From Ramlibacter albus (GTDB lineage: Bacteria > Pseudomonadota > Gammaproteobacteria > Burkholderiales > Burkholderiaceae_C), in the NCBI RefSeq assembly GCF_014297445.1, contig NZ_JACORU010000003.1, positions 248,001 through 312,000 on the forward strand: a DNA stretch of 64,000 bases. The letters run 5' to 3'. Made by a program: the position numbers and the translations under genes. The notes under the pieces are model-generated. The model made no database searches. It was not told where the DNA came from and saw only the letters and a list, made by a program, of their open reading frames with translations. Below, one piece after another: positions 19,234 to 27,210 of the stretch. Within the stretch, counting starts at the first letter, position 1. Each line of letters begins with the position of its first letter.

Positions 19234-19973
19234 CACGCCTGCCTCCTTGCATGGATGAAGAATTCGCGGTTGCCGTCGCCACCCGCGATCGCACTTCCGT
19301 ACCAACCTTCGACGCGCAGGCCCGCGGCCTCGCACGCGTCGCGCAGCTTCCGCTCGACCCGCGAGTAGAGCGACGCATCGCGCACGATGCCGCCTTTGCC
19401 GACGTCGCCCGGCTGCAGCTCGAACTGCGGCTTGGCGAGCATCAGCAGAGTGCCACCCCGCTTCAGCAGCGGCGCCGCGGCCGGCAGCACGAGCGTGAGC
19501 GAGATGAACGACAGGTCGCCGGTCACGAGGTCGAAGCCTTCGCCGACCTTCGCTGCGTCCAGCTCGCGCGCGTTGAGCTTTTCGTGGGCCACGACCCGCG
19601 CATCGCCCCGCAGCTTCTCGTGCAACTGGCCGTGGCCGACGTCGACACCCACCACCTGCGCCGCACCGTGCTGCAGCAGGCAGTCGGTGAAGCCGCCGGT
19701 GGACTGGCCGAGGTCGAGGCATTTCCAGCCTTGCACGTCCAGCGCCGCCGAACGAAGCGCACCTTCGAGCTTGAGCCCGCCGCGCGAGACGTAGCGGGAC
19801 TCGGCGGTGTCGAGCAGCTCGACCTGCGCCGCTTGTGGAACCTCGTCGCCGTTCTTGGCAACTGCTTTCCACTCGCGCCCGTCGAACCAGCGCACGCCAC
19901 CCGCGATGAGGCGCTGCGCCTGCGACCGCGAGGTCGCAAGGCCACGTTCGACAAGAAGCTGGTCGGCGCGCAT
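19233..19973 (-). CDS. tlyA: TlyA-family rRNA 2'-O-methyltransferase
   Basis: A 246-residue protein with an N-terminal S4 RNA-binding domain (RADQLLVERGLATSRSQAQR) and an FtsJ-type methyltransferase domain (SRGGLKLEGAL, CLDLGQSTGGFTDCLL, VVGVDVGHGQL). Relatives methylate 16S/23S rRNA cytidines; older annotations call them haemolysins. The usual SAM-binding spelling is DxGxSTGGF; here it is DLGQSTGGF, which is typical. It starts 11 bases after ahcY, fitting a SAM-dependent enzyme that makes SAH next to the enzyme that removes it. Confidence 0.92.
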   Translation of the reverse strand: MRADQLLVERGLATSRSQAQRLIAGGVRWFDGREWKAVAKNGDEVPQAAQVELLDTAESRYVSRGGLKLEGALRSAALDVQGWKCLDLGQSTGGFTDCLLQHGAAQVVGVDVGHGQLHEKLRGDARVVAHEKLNARELDAAKVGEGFDLVTGDLSFISLTLVLPAAAPLLKRGGTLLMLAKPQFELQPGDVGKGGIVRDASLYSRVERKLRDACEAAGLRVEGWYGSAIAGGDGNREFFIHARRQA

Positions 19974-19984
19974 GCGCCCGCCAA

Positions 19985-21406
19985 TCAATAGCGGTACGTG
20001 TCGGGCTTGAACGGCCCGGCCTTGTCCACGCCGATGTACGCAGCTTGCGCGTCGGTCAGCACGGTGAGCTCGGCACGCAGCTTCGACAGCTGCAGGCGGG
20101 CGACCTTCTCGTCCAAGTGCTTCGGCAGCACGTAGACCTTGCCCGACTCGTACGCATCCGGCTTGGTGAACAGCTCGATCTGCGCCAGCGTCTGGTTGGC
20201 GAACGACGACGACATCACGTAGCTGGGGTGGCCGGTGGCGCAGCCCAGGTTCACGAGGCGGCCCTTGGCCAGCAGGATGATGCGCTTGCCGTCCGGGAAG
20301 ATGACGTGGTCCACCTGCGGCTTGATCTCTTCCCACTTGCACTGCTTCTCGAGCGACGCGACGTCGATCTCGTTGTCGAAGTGGCCGATATTGCAGACGA
20401 TCGCCTGGTCCTTCATCTTCGCCATGTGCGCGAAGGTGATGACGTCGCGGTTGCCCGTGGCCGTCACGAAGATGTCGGCCTTGTCGGCGGCGTAGTCCAT
20501 CGTGACCACGCGGTAGCCTTCCATGGCGGCCTGCAGCGCGTTGATGGGGTCGATCTCCGTGACCCACACCTGCGCGGAGAGCGCACGCAGTGCCTGCGCG
20601 CTGCCCTTGCCCACGTCGCCATAGCCGCAGACGAGGGCCACCTTGCCCGCCACCATGACGTCGGTCGCGCGCTTGATGCCGTCGACCAGCGACTCGCGGC
20701 AGCCGTACAGGTTGTCGAACTTGCTCTTCGTGACCGAGTCGTTGACGTTGATCGCGCGGAACTTCAGCAGGCCCTTGTTGGCCATGTCCTGCAGGCGGTG
20801 CACGCCGGTCGTCGTTTCTTCGGTGACGCCGATGATTTCCTTCGCCTTGCGCGAGTACCAGGTCGAGTCTTCCTTCAGCTTCTTGCGGATGGCGGCGTGG
20901 AGGATGCGCTCTTCTTCGCTGCTGTGCGTGTCGATCAGCGACAGGTCCTTCTCGCAGCGCTGGCCCAGGTGCATCAGCAGCGTGGCGTCCCCGCCGTCGT
21001 CCAGGATCATGTTGGGGCCCTGGTCGCCGAAATCGAAGATGCGGTGGGTGTACTCCCAGTAGTCCTCCAGCGACTCGCCCTTGACGGCGAAGACCGGCGT
21101 GCCGCTGGCGGCGATGGCTGCGGCCGCGTGGTCCTGCGTGGAAAAGATGTTGCACGACGCCCAGCGCACCTGCGCGCCCAGCGCCTGCAGCGTCTCGATG
21201 AGGACTGCGGTCTGGATGGTCATGTGCAGCGAGCCGGTGATGCGCGCGCCCTTCAAAGGCTGGCTTTTCGCGAATTCTTCACGGATCGCCATCAGGCCGG
21301 GCATCTCGGTTTCGGCGATGCGGATTTCCTTGCGGCCCCAGTCGGCGAGGCCGATGTCGGCGATGGCGCAGTCGCTGGTGGCTGCGGGCTTGAGAACGGC
21401 ATTCAT
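19985..21406 (-). CDS. ahcY: S-adenosylhomocysteine hydrolase (adenosylhomocysteinase)
   Basis: A 473-residue NAD-dependent enzyme that splits SAH into adenosine and homocysteine. Conserved blocks include [33 protein letters not shown], the NAD-binding [16 protein letters not shown] and the C-terminal KPDTYRY. A GGAG lies seven bases before the chosen ATG; a TTG twelve bases upstream was rejected. The 5' leader contains a well-formed SAH riboswitch, so the gene should be switched on by its substrate. It is first in ahcY-tlyA-metF-rlpA. Confidence 0.98.
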   Translation of the reverse strand: MNAVLKPAATSDCAIADIGLADWGRKEIRIAETEMPGLMAIREEFAKSQPLKGARITGSLHMTIQTAVLIETLQALGAQVRWASCNIFSTQDHAAAAIAASGTPVFAVKGESLEDYWEYTHRIFDFGDQGPNMILDDGGDATLLMHLGQRCEKDLSLIDTHSSEEERILHAAIRKKLKEDSTWYSRKAKEIIGVTEETTTGVHRLQDMANKGLLKFRAINVNDSVTKSKFDNLYGCRESLVDGIKRATDVMVAGKVALVCGYGDVGKGSAQALRALSAQVWVTEIDPINALQAAMEGYRVVTMDYAADKADIFVTATGNRDVITFAHMAKMKDQAIVCNIGHFDNEIDVASLEKQCKWEEIKPQVDHVIFPDGKRIILLAKGRLVNLGCATGHPSYVMSSSFANQTLAQIELFTKPDAYESGKVYVLPKHLDEKVARLQLSKLRAELTVLTDAQAAYIGVDKAGPFKPDTYRY

Positions 21407-21451
21407 GCGTGGCTCCAATACGATTGGGTTGGATCACGTTCTGGGGGAAGT

Positions 21452-21476
21452 CTCACCTCACAGAACAGTGGGTGAG
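21452..21476 (-). promoter_or_regulatory. Possible expression-platform hairpin of the SAH riboswitch
   Basis: On the transcript, CTCACCCAC pairs with GTG-A-GGTGAG (nine base pairs, one bulge, six-base loop). The CTC of this stem also belongs to the aptamer's closing helix, so the two structures should be mutually exclusive. No T-run follows, so control of translation or of stability is more likely than simple termination. The pairing is seen in the sequence; its role is inferred. Confidence 0.55.
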
Positions 21477-21531
21477 CGTCGTTGCGGATTTCCGAGCCTC
21501 GCACCGCGTGGGGTGCTGCAACGCTCCTCGG
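21471..21531 (-). promoter_or_regulatory. SAH riboswitch aptamer
   Basis: The minus strand reads CCGAGGAGCGTTGCAGC, then GCGAGGCTCGG, then GCAACGACGCTCACC. This matches the SAH riboswitch core as known from Ralstonia (GAGGAGCGCUGC, AGGCUCG, AACGGCGCUCA). P1 is GAGCG/CGCTC and P2 is CCGAG/CTCGG. It lies 65 bases before the ahcY start. SAH binding normally raises ahcY expression in this class. Confidence 0.93.
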
Positions 21532-21665
21532 ATGACGGGCATTTTAGCAACTTCCTGTCGCCATTCCGCGCGTGAGGGAACCCGTGGCCCGACCGCGTTA
21601 CGGATTGGTTCGGGCTGCGTGCCATTGCAAACCCGTCTTCCTCCCTTTCTTCAACGAGAAATCCC

Positions 21666-22652
21666 ATGAGTTCAGTCAACCAAGTCCCGCGGACGGCTCC
21701 CGGTTCGGTGAGCGTAACCCCTCAACCCACCACCACGGGCTCGAGCACAGCCCGAGAACCTCTGCCAACGCATCTGCAGGACGCCGTGGACGCGGCCGAA
21801 AGGAACGCGTACGCCGCAAGACAAAATCTCGCCGACGCCAAGAGCAGGGGGAGCGTCGCCGCAAGGAAGGCTGCCGACGAGTACACGAGCCAATTGGCCA
21901 ATTACATGAAGACGGACGCATATCGCCAGTCGCAAAGCGCGCGTGCATCGGGATCCGCGCCGGTTCCGGATCGGCCGAAAGCTCTGGTCAAGGCGGAGGC
22001 GGCGCTGGATAAGTACCCCGCAGCGAAGGCAATGGTGGCTCGTCAATTGGACGTCGACAGAGCAGAGCAAGAGCTCGTGGATGCTGTCGACGCAATCCGG
22101 CAGAACCAGGGCCTGCCTACGAGCAGGGACTTGAGGAACACGTTGGCGGATGCGGGCTTCCTGAGAGACGACGTGACAACGAACCCGACCGCGAGTGTGC
22201 GCGGCCGGGACAGCAAGGAAGGGCACGGGCCGGCTGAACGGTCGGCTCGACCCGATCGGGAAGCAATCCTTGGCGAGTTGAAGACCCGGGTGCAACTCGC
22301 AGAGAGGGGAGTTTCTGACACTCGCCAGGCTCTCACCCAGGCTCGGGCTCAAGCCGACCCGAACACCAAGACGATGGCCGACGCGTACCACACCGCTTAT
22401 GCCAGTTGGGAGAGCAATCAGGAAATCCAGATCCTGACGGTGCGGGACGGCATCCTCCCTCCACTGTCTGCAAAGTTGCAAACGGCTGAAGCGGCACTTA
22501 CGCCCGCAGCAAGGAAGCTGGTCGATCTGACGATCAAACACGAGAGGGCCAAAGAGGCGCTCGCAGCCGCCAAGGCAGAATTTCAAAGGGCGAACGTTGA
22601 GCTCATCGCCCCGGACACCCTGGACCGCTTGCGAGAACAAGGATTGGCGTAA
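21666..22652 (+). CDS. Unknown protein, disordered N-terminus and long helices, atypical composition
   Basis: I do not recognise this 328-residue protein. Residues 1-35 are Ser/Thr/Pro-rich (PTTTGSSTAREPLPT) without a signal peptide; the remainder is almost all predicted helix, Ala/Glu/Lys/Arg-rich, for example ERNAYAARQNLADAKS and KHERAKEALAAAKAEFQ, with coiled-coil character. Codon use is visibly less G+C-rich than the neighbours (many AGG, ACA and AAA codons), suggesting recent acquisition. The unstructured start followed by helices resembles secreted effectors or phage proteins, but nothing proves either. Its ribosome site is weak. It is transcribed divergently from ahcY. Confidence 0.7.
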   Translation: MSSVNQVPRTAPGSVSVTPQPTTTGSSTAREPLPTHLQDAVDAAERNAYAARQNLADAKSRGSVAARKAADEYTSQLANYMKTDAYRQSQSARASGSAPVPDRPKALVKAEAALDKYPAAKAMVARQLDVDRAEQELVDAVDAIRQNQGLPTSRDLRNTLADAGFLRDDVTTNPTASVRGRDSKEGHGPAERSARPDREAILGELKTRVQLAERGVSDTRQALTQARAQADPNTKTMADAYHTAYASWESNQEIQILTVRDGILPPLSAKLQTAEAALTPAARKLVDLTIKHERAKEALAAAKAEFQRANVELIAPDTLDRLREQGLA

Positions 22653-22693
22653 AGATTTCGCGCGCGTGGGCTTAGACTTTCAGGGTGGTGAAC

Positions 22694-23755
22694 ATGCTGC
22701 CCCGTCCGATCGAACCCATGCTCGCCAAGATCGCCGACGCGATCCCCACCGAGCCCGGCTATCTCTTCGAACCCAAGTGGGACGGCTTCCGCGCCCTCGT
22801 GTTTCGCAACCACGAGGGCGTTGTCATTCAAAGCCGCGACCTCAAGCCGCTCAACCGCTACTTCCCCGAGCTTGAAAAAGCGCTCGTCGAGCTGCTCCCC
22901 AAGGGCTGCATCCTCGACGGCGAAATCGTCATCGCCACGCCGCACGGCCTGGACTTCGACGCGCTGCAGCAGCGCATCCACCCCGCCGCCTCGCGCATCG
23001 CACGGCTCGCCAAGGAAACACCCGCTTCGTACGTCGCTTTCGACCTGCTCGCAGCCGGCGGCAAGTCGACCATGGCATTGCCGCAATCGCAACGCCGCGA
23101 GCGGCTCGAAAGGCTGCTCGGCAAGCCCAAGCCGCCGCTTCACCTGACACCCGTCACGCGCGACCGCGAGCAGGCGCTGAAGTGGTTGAACGAGTTCGAG
23201 GGTGCGGGCCTGGACGGCGTCATCGCGAAGCTGGAATCCGCGCCCTACCAGCCCGCCAAACGCGCGATGCTCAAGATCAAGCACTCCCGCACGGCCGACT
23301 GCGTGGTGGCCGGCTTCCGCTGGTACAAGGACCGCGAAGACGCCGTCGGCTCGCTGCTGCTCGGGCTCTACGACGACAGTGGGGTGCTGCACCACGTGGG
23401 CGTCACGTCCTCGTTCAAGATGGAGATGCGCGAGGAACTCGCCCGCGAGCTGCAACCGCTGCGCAAGAACGCGCTGAAGGACCACCCGTGGCGCAAATGG
23501 GCGCAGGCGGTGGTGGGAGACGAACAGCGCATGCCCGGCGCGCAAAGCCGCTGGAGCGGCGGCAAGGACCTGAGCTGGGAGCCGCTGCGCCCCGAGCGCG
23601 TAGCCGAAGTGAAGTACGACCACCTCCAGGGCATGCGCTTCCGCCATGCGGCGGTGTTCCTGCGCTGGCGGCCGGACAAGCCGCCCGAGGATTGCCGCTA
23701 TGACCAGCTCGAAGTGACAACACCGTTCGAGCTGGCGAAGGTGTTCCGCGCCTGA
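22694..23755 (+). CDS. ATP-dependent DNA ligase (LigC/LigD ligase-domain type)
   Basis: A 353-residue stand-alone ligase. The adenylation domain has the nucleotidyl-lysine motif EPKWDGFRA, then LDGEIV, FDLLA, GLDGVIAKL and MLKIKHSRTADCVVAG, motifs I to V in order. The C-terminal OB-fold follows to the end. The primase and phosphoesterase parts of full LigD are absent, and no Ku gene is in the window. It probably seals nicks in repair, but NHEJ participation is unproven. The ATG was chosen over the GTGs at 22685 and 22688 because MLPRPIEPMLA is the usual start. Confidence 0.92.
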   Translation: MLPRPIEPMLAKIADAIPTEPGYLFEPKWDGFRALVFRNHEGVVIQSRDLKPLNRYFPELEKALVELLPKGCILDGEIVIATPHGLDFDALQQRIHPAASRIARLAKETPASYVAFDLLAAGGKSTMALPQSQRRERLERLLGKPKPPLHLTPVTRDREQALKWLNEFEGAGLDGVIAKLESAPYQPAKRAMLKIKHSRTADCVVAGFRWYKDREDAVGSLLLGLYDDSGVLHHVGVTSSFKMEMREELARELQPLRKNALKDHPWRKWAQAVVGDEQRMPGAQSRWSGGKDLSWEPLRPERVAEVKYDHLQGMRFRHAAVFLRWRPDKPPEDCRYDQLEVTTPFELAKVFRA

Positions 23756-23770
23756 CCATTGACCATTGAG

Positions 23771-24193
23771 CTACCCCTTTGGAAACCACACCTCGACCCG
23801 CCCTGGAGCCGCGGGATTCGCATGCAACTCGGCGGGTGACGCACGGTAGACTTTCAGGATCACGGGCGCGGTATGTCCGGTGAGCAACGCCTCGACACGC
23901 TCGACGCTGTTGACGAAGTTGCGCGCCAGCTCCGCCGTCGTGGCCTTGCCGACGACCACCACCAGATGCACCTTGAAGCGCACGACAGCGGCCAGCTCGT
24001 TCGGCACGTAGCGAATGCGGCTGTTATGTGTGATTGCCGCCAAGCCATTGCGTCCGCAATGCTCCAGCCACTGCTCATCGCTGCCGTCCGGGGGAAAGAG
24101 ATCGCCGTGCCTGTGCACGGCAAGACCGGCTTCAGTCAGGATGCGTGGAAACTGCTTCCCGAGGTCCCGGTCCGTGAACCAGGCCCTGCTCAC
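23771..24193 (-). CDS. PIN-like toxin-type protein (DUF5615/Mut7-C-like)
   Basis: A 140-residue protein with FTDRDLGKQFPRILTEAG at the start and PDGSDEQWLEHC, then RIRYVPNELAAV, a pattern of PIN-like nuclease proteins paired with DUF433 antitoxins. PIN-like folds use a few acidic residues for RNA cleavage. In the motif usually read as THD before RIRY, this protein has THN, so one acidic position may be lost. It starts at GTG within the stop codon of the upstream gene (GTGA), giving the typical antitoxin-toxin order. Toxic activity is inferred. Confidence 0.75.
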   Translation of the reverse strand: MSRAWFTDRDLGKQFPRILTEAGLAVHRHGDLFPPDGSDEQWLEHCGRNGLAAITHNSRIRYVPNELAAVVRFKVHLVVVVGKATTAELARNFVNSVERVEALLTGHTAPVILKVYRASPAELHANPAAPGRVEVWFPKG

Positions 24194-24861
24194 GCGGCGC
24201 GGGCGTACAGCACGGCTTGTTGGACTTCGTCGGGCGAAAGATCATAGTCATCGGCAACACCGTCGACCGACTCGCCCGCGTCGATGCGATCTGCAATCGC
24301 GGCAGTCGAGACACCGACGCGCATCAGGATGGGCCGGCCGAAGGCGATCTTCGGGTCGATTGCGATGGGCATGGTGGCCTGCTCACCCGTCGCGAGGAAT
24401 GGGTACAACCGCACCGGGAAGCTCCAGCGGTCCCACTCGACGCGCTGCAGGTAGCGCTTCAGCATCTCACGCATGGCGAGTTGGCCGGAGCGGGTGAGAT
24501 TGATCAGCTTGCCGTAGCGGTCCAGGAAGACTTCTCCGGCCGTCGTGCGCAGTTCCGGCCGCAGCAGAAGGCGCTGGATTCCGAGTTCCTTCTCCGAATA
24601 TGCCAACGCCTTTCGCAGGTCCGGCATCGACACCTCGTGCGCGGTACGCAGTGAACGCAGCACGTGAGCCTCGACAAGGTTGTAGAACGAGAGCTGCAAG
24701 GGTTCGCGTGAAGCGGGCCGGATCAGCGGCTGGAAACGGTCCCGGTCCGTACGCCCGGCCACCCAGGTGCGCAGAGTTGGCGCAGGCAGCCCGACATAGC
24801 GCGCGGCCTCGCTCAACCCGTACGCGGGCTGGTGTCGGATGTCGTGGGCGTCGTTCTTCAC
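24190..24861 (-). CDS. DUF433 antitoxin-like protein with MerR-like HTH
   Basis: A 223-residue protein. The N-terminus (YGLSEAARYVGLPAPTLRTW) looks like a MerR-type helix-turn-helix; the C-terminal 60 residues (AIDPKIAFGRPILMRVGVST, then DYDLSPDEVQQAVLYA) are a DUF433 domain, found in antitoxins of PIN-like toxins. It likely represses its own operon and neutralises the partner. GTG at 24861 is preferred; GTGs at 24894 and 24936 are in frame, but the GATAAT at 24895-24900 may be the -10 box, placing both upstream of the transcript start. Confidence 0.78.
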   Translation of the reverse strand: MKNDAHDIRHQPAYGLSEAARYVGLPAPTLRTWVAGRTDRDRFQPLIRPASREPLQLSFYNLVEAHVLRSLRTAHEVSMPDLRKALAYSEKELGIQRLLLRPELRTTAGEVFLDRYGKLINLTRSGQLAMREMLKRYLQRVEWDRWSFPVRLYPFLATGEQATMPIAIDPKIAFGRPILMRVGVSTAAIADRIDAGESVDGVADDYDLSPDEVQQAVLYARAA

Positions 24862-24916
24862 GATGGGTGCGAGGGAATGCGAGCGAACGTTCACATTATC
24901 GCGCGCCACGCCGCGT

Positions 24917-25369
24917 CTAGCCCGGCTTGCAGTCACGGATCGCCGCCAGCGCCGGCTCGATCGTGCGCAGGTCGAACCGCAGCGGCTTCTTGCCGTCGCC
25001 GTGCTCCATCAGCACGAACAGCATCCTGCTTTTGACCATCTGCTCGAAGTCGGCGCCCTCGAGCACGACTGCGCCAAGGCTTTGCTCCGCCGACGTCAGC
25101 GGCCGCGGCGGCCGCAGTTCGCCGCGCCCGAACCCCAGCGCCACGCTGCGCACGTGGGCTTCCTTGGGCAGCTTGACGATGAAGGTGTCCCGGCTGAGCT
25201 GCACGCGCGGGTTGTGCCTGTAGAAGCCGGTGCACGCGACCACGTTGCCGGCGTCGCGCACCGAACGCACCACGTTCCAGTCCTCGGACTTGTAGATCAC
25301 CTCGTTGGGACGCTGCTGCGCGGCGGCAGCAATTGCGGCGAACGCGGCGGCGATGGCGATGGCACGCAT
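24917..25369 (-). CDS. Secreted protein of unknown function, paralogue A
   Basis: A 150-residue protein with a short Ala-rich signal peptide (IAIAAAFAAIAAAA). The mature start RPNEVIYKSEDWNVVRSVRD continues with VVACTGFYRHNPRVQLSRDT and ends in a Cys-containing tail. The gene 1.2 kb upstream encodes a clear relative with the same NEV..KS..W.V.R.VR and VACTGFY..QLS.D pattern. No catalytic motif is visible; two cysteines could form a disulfide. It lies downstream of the MFS exporter and may be co-transcribed with it (27-base gap). Confidence 0.75.
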   Translation of the reverse strand: MRAIAIAAAFAAIAAAAQQRPNEVIYKSEDWNVVRSVRDAGNVVACTGFYRHNPRVQLSRDTFIVKLPKEAHVRSVALGFGRGELRPPRPLTSAEQSLGAVVLEGADFEQMVKSRMLFVLMEHGDGKKPLRFDLRTIEPALAAIRDCKPG

Positions 25370-25396
25370 GCGGGAAGCCTCCTTCGCCTGCGCACT

Positions 25397-26593
25397 CTAC
25401 GCGAAGCGGTCGCGCCCGGCGAGCCCCTTGAACAGCTTCGCCCATGCGGCCGCAACGAGGACGGTGCCGACGCCGCCGACAACCACGGACGCCACCGGCC
25501 CCATGAGTGCCGCGGTCGCGCCGGATTCGAATTCGCCCAGCTGGTTGCTGGCCCCGATGAACAGGCTGCTCACGGCCGCGACGCGCCCGCGCATCGCATC
25601 TGGCGTCTCCAGCTGCACCAGCGTCTGCCGCACGACCACGCTCACCATGTCGGCGGCGCCCGACGCGGCCAGCGCCGCCATCGACAGCCAGAAATTCCGC
25701 GACACGCCGAACACCACGATGAACACACCGAATGCGGCCACGGACACCATCAGCTTGCGCCCCACGTGCCGCGCCAGCGGCTTACGCGCCAGCGCCACCG
25801 CCACCACGAGCGCGCCCATGGCGGGCGCCGCGCGCAGCATGCCCAGGCCCTCGGGGCCGACATGCAGGATGTCCTGCGCGTAGATCGGCAGCAGCGCGGT
25901 GGCGCCACCCAGCAGCACCGCGAACAGGTCCAGCGTCACGGCGCCCAGCAGCACCTTGTTCGCGCCGATGAAGGACAAGCCAGCCAGCAGCGACTGCATC
26001 GTCACCGGCTCGCGCGGCGGCGGCACGTGCTCGTAGCGGACCCCGAAGAGAAGAAGCGTCGCCACGGTGAACACGCCCGCGCAGGTCGCATAGACGACGT
26101 CGAGCCCGGCGACGAACAGCAGCCCGCCGATCGCCGGCCCCGCGATCGTCGACGCCTGAAACCCCGCGGCGGCAAATGCGGTGGCGCGCGGGAGCAGCTC
26201 CGTGGGCACCAGCGCGGGGATGATCGCGGTGGAAGCCGCCATCTGGAACGGCCGTACCGTGCCCAGCAGGATCGACACGCCGTAGAGCAGCGCCGGGCTG
26301 ATCCACCCGCGCAGCGTGGCAACCGCCATGATCAGCGCGGCTGCGGCGTGCGCCGCCTGGCAGACCTGCACGATGCGCAGGCGATTCACGCGGTCGGCAA
26401 GGTGGCCGGAAGGCAGCGCCACTGCAATGGACGGAGCGAACTGCAGCAGCCCCACCATCCCGAGGTCCCATGCGCTGCCCGTGAGCTGGTACATGTGCCA
26501 GCCGATCGCCAGCAGCAGCACCTGGTTGGCCGCGCCGCCCGTCACGCGCGCCGCCCAGTAGCGGATGAAGGCGGGGTGGCGGAACAGCTCCAT
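25397..26593 (-). CDS. MFS exporter, EntS-like (MFS_3)
   Basis: A 398-residue transporter with about twelve hydrophobic helices. It begins FRHPAFIRYWAARVTGGAANQ and has SGHLADRVNRLRI in the loop between helices 2 and 3, as in enterobactin-exporter-like MFS proteins; DAMRGRVAAVSSLFIGASN near the C-terminal half is also typical of this group. The substrate cannot be predicted, and no siderophore genes are nearby. It is flanked on both sides by paralogous secreted proteins in the same orientation, suggesting one small operon of three genes. Confidence 0.87.
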   Translation of the reverse strand: MELFRHPAFIRYWAARVTGGAANQVLLLAIGWHMYQLTGSAWDLGMVGLLQFAPSIAVALPSGHLADRVNRLRIVQVCQAAHAAAALIMAVATLRGWISPALLYGVSILLGTVRPFQMAASTAIIPALVPTELLPRATAFAAAGFQASTIAGPAIGGLLFVAGLDVVYATCAGVFTVATLLLFGVRYEHVPPPREPVTMQSLLAGLSFIGANKVLLGAVTLDLFAVLLGGATALLPIYAQDILHVGPEGLGMLRAAPAMGALVVAVALARKPLARHVGRKLMVSVAAFGVFIVVFGVSRNFWLSMAALAASGAADMVSVVVRQTLVQLETPDAMRGRVAAVSSLFIGASNQLGEFESGATAALMGPVASVVVGGVGTVLVAAAWAKLFKGLAGRDRFA

Positions 26594-26624
26594 GGAGCCG
26601 CGAGCCTACCTCAACAGCACCGTT

Positions 26625-27182
26625 TCAGTAGCAGATCTTGCGCACCTGGTCGGCCGTCACGCCGTTGGCGCGCATGCGCTCCAGCAACTGCGGCGGGCAC
26701 ATCACCGCGACAGGCTGGCCAGGCACCGGGCAACCCTGCTTGATGTTGGCCAGCGCCTCCGGGAAACCTTGCAGCCGCAGGTTCACGCCCTTGCGGCCGG
26801 TCTCGGTCTCCACTTCGACGGCAAAACGGCGATGGTTCACGAGCTTCTCGAAGGCGGGGCCGGTGACGACGACGGAACGCGCATCGATCTCCGCGGCCGT
26901 CGGCGGCCGCGGCGCCTGCGAGAGGTCGTCGCCGTAGCGCGTGACCACCTGCTTGAGACCATTGCCGAAGAAGACGGCCAGCGCGTCCTCGCTCAGCTGG
27001 ATGTCGCGCTTGTCCTGGTAGAAGCCGGTGCACGCGACCGCGCCGCTGCGGCGCACGGTGCGGATCACCGACCAGTTCGAGCTCTTGAACACCACCTCGT
27101 TGGAGCCCAGCTGCGGCTGGGCACCCGCCGGCAGCGCCGCGCCGAGGGCGGCGGCGAGGGCGAAGGCAGCTCGGCAGCTCAT
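26625..27182 (-). CDS. Secreted protein of unknown function, paralogue B
   Basis: A 185-residue protein with a signal peptide (FALAAALGAALPAGA-QP). SNEVVFKSSNWSVIRTVRR and VACTGFYQDKRDIQLSEDA are shared, in pattern and order, with the protein encoded at 24917-25369. About 35 extra C-terminal residues contain CPVPGQPVAVMCPPQ and end KICY. No known domain is recognised. Its ATG is only 28 bases from the divergent prfC start, so the two promoters must overlap the opposite reading frames. It is 31 bases upstream of the MFS gene. Confidence 0.75.
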   Translation of the reverse strand: MSCRAAFALAAALGAALPAGAQPQLGSNEVVFKSSNWSVIRTVRRSGAVACTGFYQDKRDIQLSEDALAVFFGNGLKQVVTRYGDDLSQAPRPPTAAEIDARSVVVTGPAFEKLVNHRRFAVEVETETGRKGVNLRLQGFPEALANIKQGCPVPGQPVAVMCPPQLLERMRANGVTADQVRKICY

Positions 27183-27210
27183 TTCGCGATAATCCTAGCT
27201 TTTCCCCGCC

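Noticed and set aside
24861..24936. Longer N-terminus for the DUF433 protein from GTG at 24936 or 24894
   Set aside because: The extra residues are not family-like, the first would overlap the neighbouring gene by 20 bases, and a likely -10 box lies at 24895-24900.
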